A stretch of DNA of 47,930 bases from Butyrivibrio sp. (GCA_015056585.1 SVFZ01000063.1:1-47930); one strand, 5' to 3'; shown: positions 35,312-43,870, counted from the stretch's first letter. The notes: generated from the sequence alone by a model not told the origin. A program made the numbers and translations.

Positions 35312-37186
35312 TCATACCAGATAATCATTCATGATAAATTGAAGGCTATCTCTTCCCTGATAGCTGTTTATATCCGGGTAATAGGCCACATTTACCTTCA
35401 TCTTTCCATCAGTACTGCCATTATAGAGTTCATCAACAGCTTCCCTTCCGTATTTCTCAGAAAGTGCTTCGTGCCATTTTTCCATATCCCCGAAATATAT
35501 CATCTCGTATATGCTGCCACTCTCATCCGTAACTTTGTACTTTCCGCAGTTTCTGTTTTTACCCATGATCCTTCCTGACAAAAGAGTTACATCTCTTTGA
35601 GCAAATACAGGTTTACTATTCCCGTTTCCAAAGGGCTCCAGCTTCTCAAATTCCCTAACAAGGGCCATATCTGCGTATTTAAAAGGCATAACCATGTCAA
35701 TATGAAGCACCGGCTCGAAATCAGCTCCTTCGAGATGACAATTTTCATTCAGTCTGTCCCTTAGTATCTCAATGTTTTCCTCCGGCAGAGAAAGTCCTGC
35801 AGCCATCTTGTGTCCGCCAAACTTTGTAAAAAGATCCTTGCATGCACTAAGTTCTTCATACATATCGTATTTTTCAATAGAACGCCCGGATCCCTTTGCT
35901 CCGCCGTCTGATGCGCTTGTCAGAACAAATGTAGGTCTGTAATATTTCTCTTTTATCTTACCGGCAATAATTCCTGCTATAGATTCATGAACATCCGGAA
36001 GATAGATAACAAGAACCTTTGGGAGTTCTCCATCGTAGCAATGCGCTTCAACATATTCTATAGCAGCATCAACGCCTAGTTTGGTCATATCCTTGCGGCT
36101 GTCGTTAAGTGCCTTAAGGTCGCCTGCTATCTGAGCTGCCTCCGACTCATCCCTGCTAAAGAAAAGAGAAAGAGCTCTTGTGGCAAGATCAAGTCTTCCT
36201 GTAGCATTAAGACAAGGTCCTATCACAAAGCCATAGTGATAGCAGCTGATTCTGCTCTCATCAAGGCTGTTGACATGGATCAGCGCTTTAAGACCTATAT
36301 TCCCTGTATTTTCAATAAGGCTCAGGGACTTTTTTACTATCACCCTGTTCTCGTCCTTGAGTTCCATAACATCACAAACCGTGGCTATTCCGGCAAAAAC
36401 AAGCATTTCTCTAAAGAACGCATCAGTAGCAGCATCTTTTCCAAAATCAGCTCCCGCTTCATGGCTGTCAGATGTATCTGATACCTTAAGATCTTGACCT
36501 TTCGCCATCTCTGCAAGTACCTGCAAAAACTTGTATGCCACTACAGCTCCGCAGATTTCGGAAAAAGGATAGCTTCCGTCTTTACGTTTGGGATCGATTA
36601 CTGCATCCGCAGGAGGAAGAATTTCTTTCTTTTCATCGTTATCTCCCACCTCAAAAGGAACTTCATGGTGGTCAGTCACAACCACTGTCATTTTCTTTTC
36701 CTTGGCATGCTGAACCTGCTCAAAAGCTGCAATTCCGTTATCGCAGGTAATTATCGTATCTATTCCTGCTTCGTAAGCATCCTCCACAAGCTTGATACTA
36801 AGGCCATACCCATCCCTTACTCTATCGGGAAGTACGCAGTCTACATCTGCTCCAAAGAGCCTAAGTCCTGATACCAGAATAAAAGAGGAGCATATTCCAT
36901 CAACGTCATAGTCGCCGATAACTCTGATTCTGGCTCCGGCCTTTATCCTTTCAAGCATTACCTCTGCGCCCTTCTCCATATCCGCCATAAGCTTTGGATC
37001 ATGAAGGGCATCCAGCCCGCCGTTTAAATACGCATCAACAGCCACGTCGCTGCACTCAGTCGCCTCATTAGCTCTATTTGTAATAAGTCTGTTAGCGATA
37101 AGTCTGGCTGTTACATTCCTTATCCCGAATTTCTTAGCCAGCCTGTCGAAATCAGCCTTCTTATTTGCTATCATCCATTTTGACAT
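35312..37186 (-). CDS. recJ: Single-stranded-DNA exonuclease RecJ
   Basis: 624 residues, DHH family. The Mn-binding motifs include VIGDYDVDGICSS, TCDNGIAA and VVTDHHE, followed by the DHHA1 domain with FGGHKMAAG (near residue 455) and an OB-like C-terminal part. RecJ degrades 5' single-stranded DNA in recombination and repair. The ATG has GGAG 6 nt upstream. The gene lies between secDF and murE, separated from secDF by a 353-nt spacer with a long palindrome. Length is within the range for Firmicute RecJ without the longest C-terminal extension. Confidence 0.92.
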   Translation of the reverse strand: MSKWMIANKKADFDRLAKKFGIRNVTARLIANRLITNRANEATECSDVAVDAYLNGGLDALHDPKLMADMEKGAEVMLERIKAGARIRVIGDYDVDGICSSFILVSGLRLFGADVDCVLPDRVRDGYGLSIKLVEDAYEAGIDTIITCDNGIAAFEQVQHAKEKKMTVVVTDHHEVPFEVGDNDEKKEILPPADAVIDPKRKDGSYPFSEICGAVVAYKFLQVLAEMAKGQDLKVSDTSDSHEAGADFGKDAATDAFFREMLVFAGIATVCDVMELKDENRVIVKKSLSLIENTGNIGLKALIHVNSLDESRISCYHYGFVIGPCLNATGRLDLATRALSLFFSRDESEAAQIAGDLKALNDSRKDMTKLGVDAAIEYVEAHCYDGELPKVLVIYLPDVHESIAGIIAGKIKEKYYRPTFVLTSASDGGAKGSGRSIEKYDMYEELSACKDLFTKFGGHKMAAGLSLPEENIEILRDRLNENCHLEGADFEPVLHIDMVMPFKYADMALVREFEKLEPFGNGNSKPVFAQRDVTLLSGRIMGKNRNCGKYKVTDESGSIYEMIYFGDMEKWHEALSEKYGREAVDELYNGSTDGKMKVNVAYYPDINSYQGRDSLQFIMNDYLV

Positions 37187-37316
37187 ACATTACTCCAGTA
37201 AACCATATTAAAAAATGATATGTGCTTTGAAATTAGTGCCATTTAAAACTGCACACGAAAGCACACATATACCAATTATACTACTTCACAAAGCTTTTTT
37301 GAGCACGATTTTGAAT

Positions 37317-37528
37317 TGCCAGGCAGATTGGAATTGGGGATTAAAAAATAAATATATTTATGAGACATTATGAGGAGCAGATGAAACACATAATAAAAAA
37401 ACAGGAAAATGTCGATTTCTATGAGTAACACGAAATGAGACATTTTCCTGTTTTTGAATTTTGTGTTTCACTGCGAAGGAATAGCGAATAAATATATTTA
37501 TTTTAATCCCCTACCCAATCGCCTGGCA
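37317..37528. repeat. 212-nt quasi-palindrome between secDF and recJ (353-nt gap)
   Basis: TGCCAGGC (37317) pairs with GCCTGGCA (37521-37528). Next inward, GATTGG-GGGGATTAAAA-ATAAATATATTTAT pairs with its inverted counterpart, then GAAACACA with TGTGTTTC. The terminator core at 37397-37455 forms the centre. Nearly the whole spacer is symmetric. The 130 nt on the recJ side show nothing else. Confidence 0.88.
37397..37455. terminator. Bidirectional terminator core after secDF
   Basis: Perfect 17-bp arms AAAAACAGGAAAATGTC (37397-37413) and complement (37439-37455) with a 25-nt loop that pairs weakly (ATTTC/GAAAT). A run of A on one side and T on the other allow termination in either direction; the expected user is the scfA-scfB-secDF operon on the minus strand. 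Confidence 0.8.
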
Positions 37529-37539
37529 GCCAGAACCTA

Positions 37540-39813
37540 TCAAGCCTTCTTTGCAAAGAATGTCTTAAAGTTGTTCTTGAGGTCGTACCACATAGGTGAT
37601 GCAATAAAGATTGATGAATATGTACCGCAGATAACACCAACCATAAGAGGAAGTGCAAATGCCTTAATATCAGCTACACCAAATACATAAAGAGCTGCAA
37701 CTGTGAAGAATGTTGTTGCTGATGTGAAAAGGCTTCGTGTAAGTGTCTGAGAAACACTGGTGTTAACAAGTTCTGCCATTTCCTTCTTACTTGTTGCATT
37801 ATGAAGGTTCTCACGGATACGGTCAAATGTAACGATTGTATCGTTGATTGAATAACCTATAATTGTAAGAACAACGGCAATGAATGTACTGCCTACTGCA
37901 AGTCTTGTAAGCGCATATGCGACTACAACGACAATGGCATCATGTGCAAGAGCTATGATAGCTGCAGCACCGAACTTAATATCCTTAAATCTGATCCAAA
38001 TGTAGATAAGCATAAGGATAAGGGCTACAATAAGAGCCTCAACAGCTGCTGTTCTCATCTCTGAACTTATTGTTGAGCTGATCGTTTCAGCAGCAATATT
38101 ATCAGCAGATACGCCGTAGTTATTTACAAGTGCTTCATCAACCTTCTCTCTCTGATCAACTGAAAGTGTTGAAGTCTTAAAGATAACCTGATTGGTTCCT
38201 GCAACTGTCTGAATCTGAAGCTGATCTATGCCGGCAGCATTCTTGATATCTGCAGCAACTGTGCTCTCAAGTTCCTCAAGTGTATATGCCTTGTCGAAAG
38301 TAACTGTTGTTGAAGTACCACCAACAAAGTCAAGGCTGTAGTTAAATGCTCCCTTACCCTGGGAAGCATTGATTCCCATTGCTGCAATTCCGATAACGAA
38401 AACCAGACATGAAATTGCATAGAAGATCTTTCTCTTTGCAACAAAGTCAATAATCTTAGCCTTCTTGGCCTTACCGTAAAGTACAGGGTTCTGAAGACCA
38501 AGTCCGTAAAAGATGTTTGTAATAACTCTTGTAACAACAAGTGCAGTAAACATTGAAAGGATGATACCAAGCATAAGTGTCTCGGCAAATCCCTTGATGG
38601 AACCTGTTCCACCAATTCTAAGTACTATCGCAACGATAAGTGTTGTAACGTTACCATCAATAATAGATGAAAGGGCTTTGTTGTAACCGCTCTTTCTGGC
38701 CTCATCAACAGCTTTGCCGCCTGCAATCTCCTCTCTGATTCTTGAGAAAACAAGAACGTTAGCGTCTACCGCCATACCAATTGAAAGGATGATACCTGCG
38801 ATACCCGGAAGTGTAAGTGTCATCTCAAAAGCTGACAGAAGGAACACTATAGCTCCGCAGTAGAATGCAAGTGCAAGTGTCGCAGACACACCAAGTATTC
38901 TGAAGAAAGCTATCATAAAGATAGCAATAAGTGCAAATCCTACAGCTGCTGCATATAAGCTTGTTCTGATAGCGTTTGAACCAAGCTGAGCGCCTACTAC
39001 ATTAGAACGCAGTTCGTTAAGCTGAAGCTTAAGACCACCGATTCTGATCATTGATGCAAGGCTTTGTGCGCTTTCATAATCACGCATACCTGTGATAACT
39101 GCCTTACCGTCTGTAATTTCTGCCTGAACCATAGGAACAGAAATAAACTCACCATCATAGTAAATACCGATGGACTCACTCTTTGAAAATGCTCTCTTGG
39201 TAGCCTCTGCAAATGCCTTGGCTCCTGCCTCTGAAAACTCTAGAGAAACAACTGCCTCATTTCCGCCGTATGAATCCTGCTGGTAAACAGCCTGAGCAGC
39301 TGTTACGTCAGAACCTGACAGAACAATGTCTCCGCTCTCTGTAAGAGACTCGATTGTCTTGCCTTCTGTAAGTTCATAAATACCGGCCTTGAAGCCAAGC
39401 ATTTCCTCGCCCGCATCATAGTAATTGGGATTTCCATCATCATCTGTCTGACGAATGAAATACAGATTACCGGGCTGACCAAGTTCCTCAAGAATCTTGT
39501 TGGCATCTGTAACTCCCGGAATCTCAATGTTGATTCGATTTGATCCCTCCTGATAAACCTGAGCCTCTGTGCTGTACTGATCTACACGCTGCTGGAGCTT
39601 GTAGATTGTGTCGCTCATATCCTCTTTATCAGTGTTTGTTTCACCTACTACTTCATAAGTGATGCTGACACCACCTGCCAGATCAAGTCCAAGGCTTATA
39701 CTGGACAGTGATCCTGACTTATCTTCTCCCAGTCCGTAAACTGCTGTGTAGCCAAGACCCCCAAGCAGTGCAAGGACAACGATAAGCGCAAGTATTGATT
39801 TCAAGCGTTTCAT
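37540..39813 (-). CDS. secDF: Fused protein translocase subunit SecDF
   Basis: 757 residues. The SecD half begins with a membrane helix (about 5-25), then the periplasmic-type P1 domain (LGLDLAGGVSITYEV, RVDQYSTEAQVYQEGSNRINIEIPGV) and five more helices including GIAGIILSIGMAVDANVLVFSRIREE. The SecF half (from about 450) repeats the plan with FVGGTSTTVTFDK and TIIGYSINDTIVTFDRIREN. SecDF uses the proton or sodium gradient to pull exported proteins across the membrane. It lies 15 nt downstream of the SCIFF maturase gene, an arrangement seen repeatedly with SCIFF in Clostridia. The ATG has GGGAGG upstream. Confidence 0.96.
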   Translation of the reverse strand: MKRLKSILALIVVLALLGGLGYTAVYGLGEDKSGSLSSISLGLDLAGGVSITYEVVGETNTDKEDMSDTIYKLQQRVDQYSTEAQVYQEGSNRINIEIPGVTDANKILEELGQPGNLYFIRQTDDDGNPNYYDAGEEMLGFKAGIYELTEGKTIESLTESGDIVLSGSDVTAAQAVYQQDSYGGNEAVVSLEFSEAGAKAFAEATKRAFSKSESIGIYYDGEFISVPMVQAEITDGKAVITGMRDYESAQSLASMIRIGGLKLQLNELRSNVVGAQLGSNAIRTSLYAAAVGFALIAIFMIAFFRILGVSATLALAFYCGAIVFLLSAFEMTLTLPGIAGIILSIGMAVDANVLVFSRIREEIAGGKAVDEARKSGYNKALSSIIDGNVTTLIVAIVLRIGGTGSIKGFAETLMLGIILSMFTALVVTRVITNIFYGLGLQNPVLYGKAKKAKIIDFVAKRKIFYAISCLVFVIGIAAMGINASQGKGAFNYSLDFVGGTSTTVTFDKAYTLEELESTVAADIKNAAGIDQLQIQTVAGTNQVIFKTSTLSVDQREKVDEALVNNYGVSADNIAAETISSTISSEMRTAAVEALIVALILMLIYIWIRFKDIKFGAAAIIALAHDAIVVVVAYALTRLAVGSTFIAVVLTIIGYSINDTIVTFDRIRENLHNATSKKEMAELVNTSVSQTLTRSLFTSATTFFTVAALYVFGVADIKAFALPLMVGVICGTYSSIFIASPMWYDLKNNFKTFFAKKA

Positions 39814-39828
39814 TATTAATTCCTCCCA

Positions 39829-41265
39829 TTAACCTTCTTCGGCCATAGCCGCTTTTATCATTATAGCACACTCTATGCGCTTTCTTTGAAGCTCACATCC
39901 GTGCTTATATGTTGTATTGATATCCCCGTTAAAATTGTATGCGTTGGCAGCACATCCACCACTGCAGTAATATCTTGCAAAGCATTTCTCACACTCAGGT
40001 CGTGAGTAGACATTGCTCTTTTTAAACATTTCACGAATATCGTTTCTGGTGATTCCATCATAAACGTTACCCATGATGAAGTCTTCATTTCCCACAAACT
40101 GATGGCAGGGGTACAAGTCTCCCCAAGGGGTTACTCCCAGGTATTCACATCCTGACCCGCATCCTGAAAGCCTTTTAGCAACGCAAGGTCCACCCTCAAG
40201 ATCAATGTTAAAGTGGAAGAAATTAAATCCTCTTCCCTCTTTCTGTCTCTCAAGATAGAACTTTGCAAGCTTGTCATACTCCTCGCAAAGCTTTGGAATA
40301 TCCTCATCCTTTAAAGAATACCAGTCTTCAGGCTTAGCTACAACAGGTTCTACGGAAATCTGCTTGAATCCAAGATCAGCCAGATGCTTTACATCCTCTG
40401 AAAAATCGAGGTTGTTGTGTGTAAATGTTCCTCTTACAAAGTATCTGAGCTGATGACGGGATTCTGCTACCTTTTTAAACTTAGGAACAATATCATCGTA
40501 GCAGCCCTGTCCGCCCTTTCTTGGACGCATGAAATCGTTGACCTCTTTACGTCCGTCTATAGAAAGGACAATGTTACCCATTTCCTTATTGACATAATCA
40601 AGGATCTCGTCTGTAAGAAGAGTTCCGTTTGTTGTAATTGTAAATCTGAAGTTCTTGCCTGCTTCCTTCTCGATTGAACGGCCGTACTCAACGATCTTTT
40701 TAACCACTTCCCAGTTCATAAGCGGTTCGCCACCAAAAAAGTCAACTTCCAGATTGCGCCTTGATCCTGAATTCTTAACAAGGAAATCAAGAGCAGCCTT
40801 ACCAACCTCTTCGCTCATAAGAGCACGTCTGCCGTGGTATTCACCCTCATCGGCAAAACAGTATTTACATCTGAGATTGCAATCATGAGCGATGTTAAGG
40901 CAGAGAGCCTTGACTACAGTTTCCCTGTTCTGGAATTCATCCACATAGTTCTCATAAACGTCATCTGTATAAAGAACTTCCGATGCCCTAAGCTCTAAAA
41001 GCTCATCTATAGCTTCCTTAATATCCTCTTTGGGGTAGTTATCAGCAATATCGGTAGTAGATAAAACATCCTTAAAAAGCTCTTCTGCTTCCGCTTTATC
41101 CACTTCATTTTTGCCCTCTGCACAAGCTGCTGTTCCATACTTGTTGCAAAGCTTCTCCTCTATGACCCCTACCAGGTCAAAAACAACGTCATCAACGACA
41201 TGAACAGATCCGCTGTTCACATCAAGAACAATGTTGTAACCGTTGTTCTTATATGCATGAACCAT
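39829..41265 (-). CDS. scfB: SCIFF peptide thioether maturase, radical SAM/SPASM
   Basis: 478 residues. An N-terminal peptide-recognition (RRE-like) region (1-100) precedes the radical SAM core, whose CxxxCxxC is Cys129, Cys133 and Cys136 (AHDCNLRCKYCFADEG). The C-terminal SPASM part has many cysteines (CGSGCEYLG, YPCHQF, CEKCFARYYCSGGC, HGC) for auxiliary 4Fe-4S clusters. The enzyme links Cys sulfur to alpha-carbons in the SCIFF peptide encoded 389 nt upstream. The ATG has AGGAG 5 nt upstream. Family identity is strong from the match of N-terminus (VHAYKNNGYNIVLDVNSGSV) and from the neighbours. Confidence 0.95.
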   Translation of the reverse strand: MVHAYKNNGYNIVLDVNSGSVHVVDDVVFDLVGVIEEKLCNKYGTAACAEGKNEVDKAEAEELFKDVLSTTDIADNYPKEDIKEAIDELLELRASEVLYTDDVYENYVDEFQNRETVVKALCLNIAHDCNLRCKYCFADEGEYHGRRALMSEEVGKAALDFLVKNSGSRRNLEVDFFGGEPLMNWEVVKKIVEYGRSIEKEAGKNFRFTITTNGTLLTDEILDYVNKEMGNIVLSIDGRKEVNDFMRPRKGGQGCYDDIVPKFKKVAESRHQLRYFVRGTFTHNNLDFSEDVKHLADLGFKQISVEPVVAKPEDWYSLKDEDIPKLCEEYDKLAKFYLERQKEGRGFNFFHFNIDLEGGPCVAKRLSGCGSGCEYLGVTPWGDLYPCHQFVGNEDFIMGNVYDGITRNDIREMFKKSNVYSRPECEKCFARYYCSGGCAANAYNFNGDINTTYKHGCELQRKRIECAIMIKAAMAEEG

Positions 41266-41285
41266 AAAAACTCCTTTTTTAATTA

Positions 41286-41411
41286 TTCAAAGCCAGACTC
41301 GAAAATGCAAGCATTTTCTCGTTGTCGCGTTCGCGTCAAATATAAATATATAAATTCATATTTCTGAATAAATTCGTAATATGAATTTATATATTTATGC
41401 CTGGTTTTGAA
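41286..41411. repeat. 126-nt quasi-palindrome ahead of scfB
   Basis: Outer TTCAAAGCCAG (41286-41296) pairs with CTGGTTTTGAA at the right end, one G-T pair included. Inside, 21-bp perfect arms occur at 41342-41362 and 41378-41398 (ATAAATATATAAATTCATAT... and its complement). The left side also holds a small GAAAATGC/GCATTTTC hairpin. Confidence 0.85.
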
Positions 41412-41419
41412 TATCGCGC

Positions 41420-41451
41420 AAAAATTGAGCAGCGACCGTAAAAATCGCTGC
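41420..41451 (-). terminator. Terminator-like hairpin between scfA and scfB
   Basis: On the minus strand GCAGCGA/TCGCTGC (41429-41451) is followed after CTCAA by TTTTT (plus-strand A at 41419-41424). It would stop part of the transcription leaving scfA before scfB. Confidence 0.6.
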
Positions 41452-41654
41452 CCGACATGACAAAATCATGTATCCGGGACTATTATTTTCACTCCCGGAT
41501 TATCTGTGACCGGTAATTATTATGGCCAATCCCAGATTGTCCATAATATTCGGGCGATAATAAAATTTGCTTCGCAAAGATCGCCCTCACTCTTGTATCA
41601 CTTTCTCACGAAGTCCGCAGCAAGTGCGAACTTCTGCTTAAATATGTGATATTA

Positions 41655-41801
41655 TTATTTTACTATCTGCTCGCAGCTCTGATTTCCTACAGTACAGGAA
41701 GTCTTGCAAGCTGACTGACAAGATGTCTGGCACTCGCCGCATCCGCCCTTCTTCATAGATTCCTTAAGATTTCTTGTAACAAGTGACTTAACATGCTTCA
41801 T
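41655..41801 (-). CDS. scfA: SCIFF ribosomal peptide precursor (six cysteines in forty-five residues)
   Basis: 48 residues. It begins MKHVKSLVTRNLKESMKKGG, a leader with the conserved basic and amphipathic pattern. The core has Cys21, Cys24, Cys28, Cys32, Cys36 and Cys43 (CGECQTSCQS, CKTSC, SCEQIVK). These are the six cysteines that define SCIFF, a nearly universal peptide of Clostridia whose biological role is unresolved. ScfB installs thioether crosslinks on it. The ATG has AGGAGG 8 nt upstream. The gene stands 389 nt before scfB and 115 nt after an Rrf2 regulator gene, with its own promoter. No protease or dedicated exporter gene is adjacent other than secDF. Confidence 0.95.
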   Translation of the reverse strand: MKHVKSLVTRNLKESMKKGGCGECQTSCQSACKTSCTVGNQSCEQIVK

Positions 41802-41839
41802 AATAATGCCTCCTACTAGACTCGATAATACAGTGTCAA

Positions 41840-41868
41840 GTTATAAACTCATATTTCGAGTTATTCAA
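41840..41868 (-). promoter_or_regulatory. Promoter of scfA with a dyad filling the spacer
   Basis: On the minus strand TTGAAT (41863-41868) and TATAAC (41840-41845) are 17 nt apart. The 17-nt spacer is itself an inverted repeat, AACTC-gaaatat-GAGTT (41846-41862). A dyad in that position suggests an operator, perhaps for the Rrf2 protein encoded just upstream; this is inference. Confidence 0.55.
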
Positions 41869-41916
41869 GGGTCAGTATAACATACTTTCAGCAATTATAA
41901 AAGATATTTTTTATCA

Positions 41917-42315
41917 CTAATCAAGCAGATCACTCAGCTTTTTACCATAGAAGAAATCCTTTTCAAGCTTATAGAATTCATTCCACATCGGAAGAGTTTT
42001 ACACCCTGAAGCCCTTTGGCATTTTTCGCAATCTTCATCCAAACACGCAACCGGTGCAAAAGACCCTTCCATAAGCTCAATGATTTCACCAACAGAGTAG
42101 TCGGATGGCTTTTTACAAAGCTTGTATCCGCCATGTTTTCCGCTGGCGCCGGTAATAAGACCGCCTTTAACCATCTCTTTTGCAATTATCTCGAGATATT
42201 TCTTGGAAATATCCTGTCTTGCTGCCACATCCTTAAGAGGAATGAATTCATCAGAGTCTTGCTGAGCCAGATCCACCATCACTCTAAGGGCATATCGTCC
42301 TTTTGTCGAGAACAT
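41917..42315 (-). CDS. Rrf2-family transcriptional regulator with Cys cluster
   Basis: 132 residues. An N-terminal winged helix (MFSTKGRYALRVMVDLAQ, then DISKKYLEIIAKEMVKGGLI) is followed by the wing SGKHGGYKL and a helix, EIIELMEGS. The loop CLDEDCEKCQRASGC holds four cysteines, more than the three that bind 2Fe-2S in IscR, and CymR-type members lack them. An Fe-S or redox-sensing regulator is therefore likely. The ATG has GGGAGG upstream. Being directly upstream of the Fe-S-dependent SCIFF system and divergent from metY, it may control either or both. Confidence 0.9.
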   Translation of the reverse strand: MFSTKGRYALRVMVDLAQQDSDEFIPLKDVAARQDISKKYLEIIAKEMVKGGLITGASGKHGGYKLCKKPSDYSVGEIIELMEGSFAPVACLDEDCEKCQRASGCKTLPMWNEFYKLEKDFFYGKKLSDLLD

Positions 42316-42345
42316 GAATTACCTCCCAATCTTCTTTTAACCATT

Positions 42346-42379
42346 CCTATTATAGTATACCACCTTGTCATCCGGGTAT
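42346..42379 (-). promoter_or_regulatory. -10 box and ATACC/GGTAT dyad upstream of the Rrf2 gene
   Basis: ATACC (42357-42361) and GGTAT (42375-42379) form an inverted repeat. On the minus strand a TATAAT-like box (about 42349-42354) follows directly, 30-35 nt before the Rrf2 ATG. Autoregulation by the Rrf2 protein is a reasonable guess. Confidence 0.4.
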
Positions 42380-42427
42380 TAAGCTCTGCTTATCGCAAGA
42401 GTTAATTATATGTTATCGTAAAACATA

Positions 42428-42457
42428 TTGACATAGTAGGCAAATAAATTATATTAT
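42428..42457 (+). promoter_or_regulatory. Sigma-A promoter of metY
   Basis: TTGACA at 42428-42433 is followed by TATATT (42450-42455, spacing 16) overlapping TATTAT (42452-42457, spacing 18). It leaves a leader of about 120 nt before the metY ATG. Confidence 0.7.
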
Positions 42458-42502
42458 CGTTTCAACAAAAACACAGGCCACAAGTACATTAGACAAGATG
42501 TG

Positions 42503-42551
42503 GATGCAATATCATCAACAATTTCGGCATATCCATTGCAATCATTTTTTT
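42503..42551 (+). promoter_or_regulatory. Possible attenuator in the metY leader
   Basis: GATGCAAT (42503-42510) can pair with ATTGCAATC (42535-42543, one bulge), followed by seven T. TGGAT (42501-42505) can instead pair with ATCCA (42531-42535), which excludes the first pairing. An upstream CCACA/TGTGG stem is at 42478-42503. No SAM-I or T-box signature was found. Confidence 0.35.
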
Positions 42552-42586
42552 ATTAAAGAGCCGGAAATACAAGGAGGAAAAAAGGT

Positions 42587-43870
42587 ATGAGCAATTACAA
42601 ATTTGAGACACTTCAGTTACATGTCGGACAGGAACAGCCTGATCCTGCTACTGATGCAAGAGCAGTTCCTATTTATCAGACTACTTCTTATGTATTTAGA
42701 AATTCCCAGCACGCAGCCGACAGATTCGGCCTTGCAGATGCAGGTAACATTTATGGAAGACTTACAAATTCAACTCAGGATGTTCTTGAGAAGAGAATTG
42801 CAGCTTTAGAAGGCGGCAGTGCAGCTCTTGCTGTAGCATCCGGAGCAGCTGCCATCACATATACAATTGAAGCCCTCGCTGCAAACGGCGGACACATTGT
42901 TGCACAGAAGACAATCTACGGCGGAAGCTACAATCTTTTGGCACATACTCTTCCACAGTACGGTGTAAAGACTACATTTGTTGATGCTCATAATCTTGCA
43001 GAGGTTGAAGGTGCAATTCAGGATAACACAAGAGCCATCTATCTTGAGACACTTGGAAATCCCAACAGTGATATTCCTGACATTGATGCAATTGCAGAAA
43101 TCGCTCACAAACATGGCCTTCCGCTTGTAATAGACAATACTTTCGGAACACCATACCTTATCAGACCTATCGAGCACGGCGCTGACATCGTTGTTCATTC
43201 AGCCACAAAGTTCATCGGCGGACACGGAACAACTCTCGGCGGAATCATCGTTGAGTCAGGCAAGTTCAACTGGAAGGAAAGCGGAAACTATCCTCAGATT
43301 GCTGCTCCTAACCCAAGCTACCACGGAGTATCCTTCTATGATGCTGTAGGACCTGCTGCCTTTGTTACTTATATAAGAGCAATCCTTTTAAGAGATACAG
43401 GCGCTACAATTTCTCCATTCAACGCATTCCTGCTTCTTCAGGGTGTTGAGACACTCTCCCTTCGTCTCGACAGACATGCAGAGAATACCAAAAAGGTTGT
43501 TGAGTTCCTTGCAAATCACCCACAGGTAGAGAAGGTTAATCATCCTTCACTTAAGGATCATCCTGACCACGCTCTCTATGAGAAGTACTTCCCTAACGGA
43601 GGCGCATCAATCTTTACCTTTGAGATCAAGGGCGGAAAAGAAGCTGCCTGGAAGTTCATTGATAACCTTGAGATCTTTTCACTTCTTGCAAACGTTGCAG
43701 ATGTAAAGAGCCTTGTTATCCATCCTGCTACAACAACTCACTCACAGCTTAACGACGAGGAGCTTGCAGATCAGGGAATCACTCAGAGCACCATCAGACT
43801 TTCAATTGGTACTGAGCACATCGATGACATCATCGCAGACCTTGAGAAAGGCTTTGCAGCTGCCAGGTAA
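42587..43870 (+). CDS. metY: O-acetylhomoserine sulfhydrylase / aminocarboxypropyltransferase
   Basis: 427 residues, Cys/Met-metabolism PLP enzyme. The N-terminus (FETLQLHVGQEQPDPATDARAVPIYQTTSYVF), the PLP lysine in HSATKFIGGHGT and the C-terminal LLANVADVKSLVIHPATTTHSQL are characteristic of MetY. It makes homocysteine from O-acetylhomoserine and sulfide in methionine synthesis. The ATG has AGGAGG upstream. It is a single-gene unit on the plus strand between its own promoter and a terminator. Divergence from an Rrf2 gene fits sulfur-responsive control, but no direct evidence is visible. Confidence 0.95.
   Translation: MSNYKFETLQLHVGQEQPDPATDARAVPIYQTTSYVFRNSQHAADRFGLADAGNIYGRLTNSTQDVLEKRIAALEGGSAALAVASGAAAITYTIEALAANGGHIVAQKTIYGGSYNLLAHTLPQYGVKTTFVDAHNLAEVEGAIQDNTRAIYLETLGNPNSDIPDIDAIAEIAHKHGLPLVIDNTFGTPYLIRPIEHGADIVVHSATKFIGGHGTTLGGIIVESGKFNWKESGNYPQIAAPNPSYHGVSFYDAVGPAAFVTYIRAILLRDTGATISPFNAFLLLQGVETLSLRLDRHAENTKKVVEFLANHPQVEKVNHPSLKDHPDHALYEKYFPNGGASIFTFEIKGGKEAAWKFIDNLEIFSLLANVADVKSLVIHPATTTHSQLNDEELADQGITQSTIRLSIGTEHIDDIIADLEKGFAAAR

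Larger units (their letters stand above)
41266..41654 (-). other. 389-nt structured spacer between scfA and scfB
   Basis: No gene was seen. At least six hairpins follow one another: ATCAC/GTGAT with GAAGT/ACTTC (about 41599-41650), GGGCGAT/ATCGCCC enclosing TTTGC/GCAAA (41552-41586), TATTATGG/CCATAATA (about 41519-41547), ATCCGGGA/TCCCGGAT (41472-41500), GCAGCGA/TCGCTGC with a minus-strand T-run (41429-41451), and the 41286-41411 quasi-palindrome. It may attenuate or process the mRNA so that precursor exceeds maturase. Confidence 0.7.
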
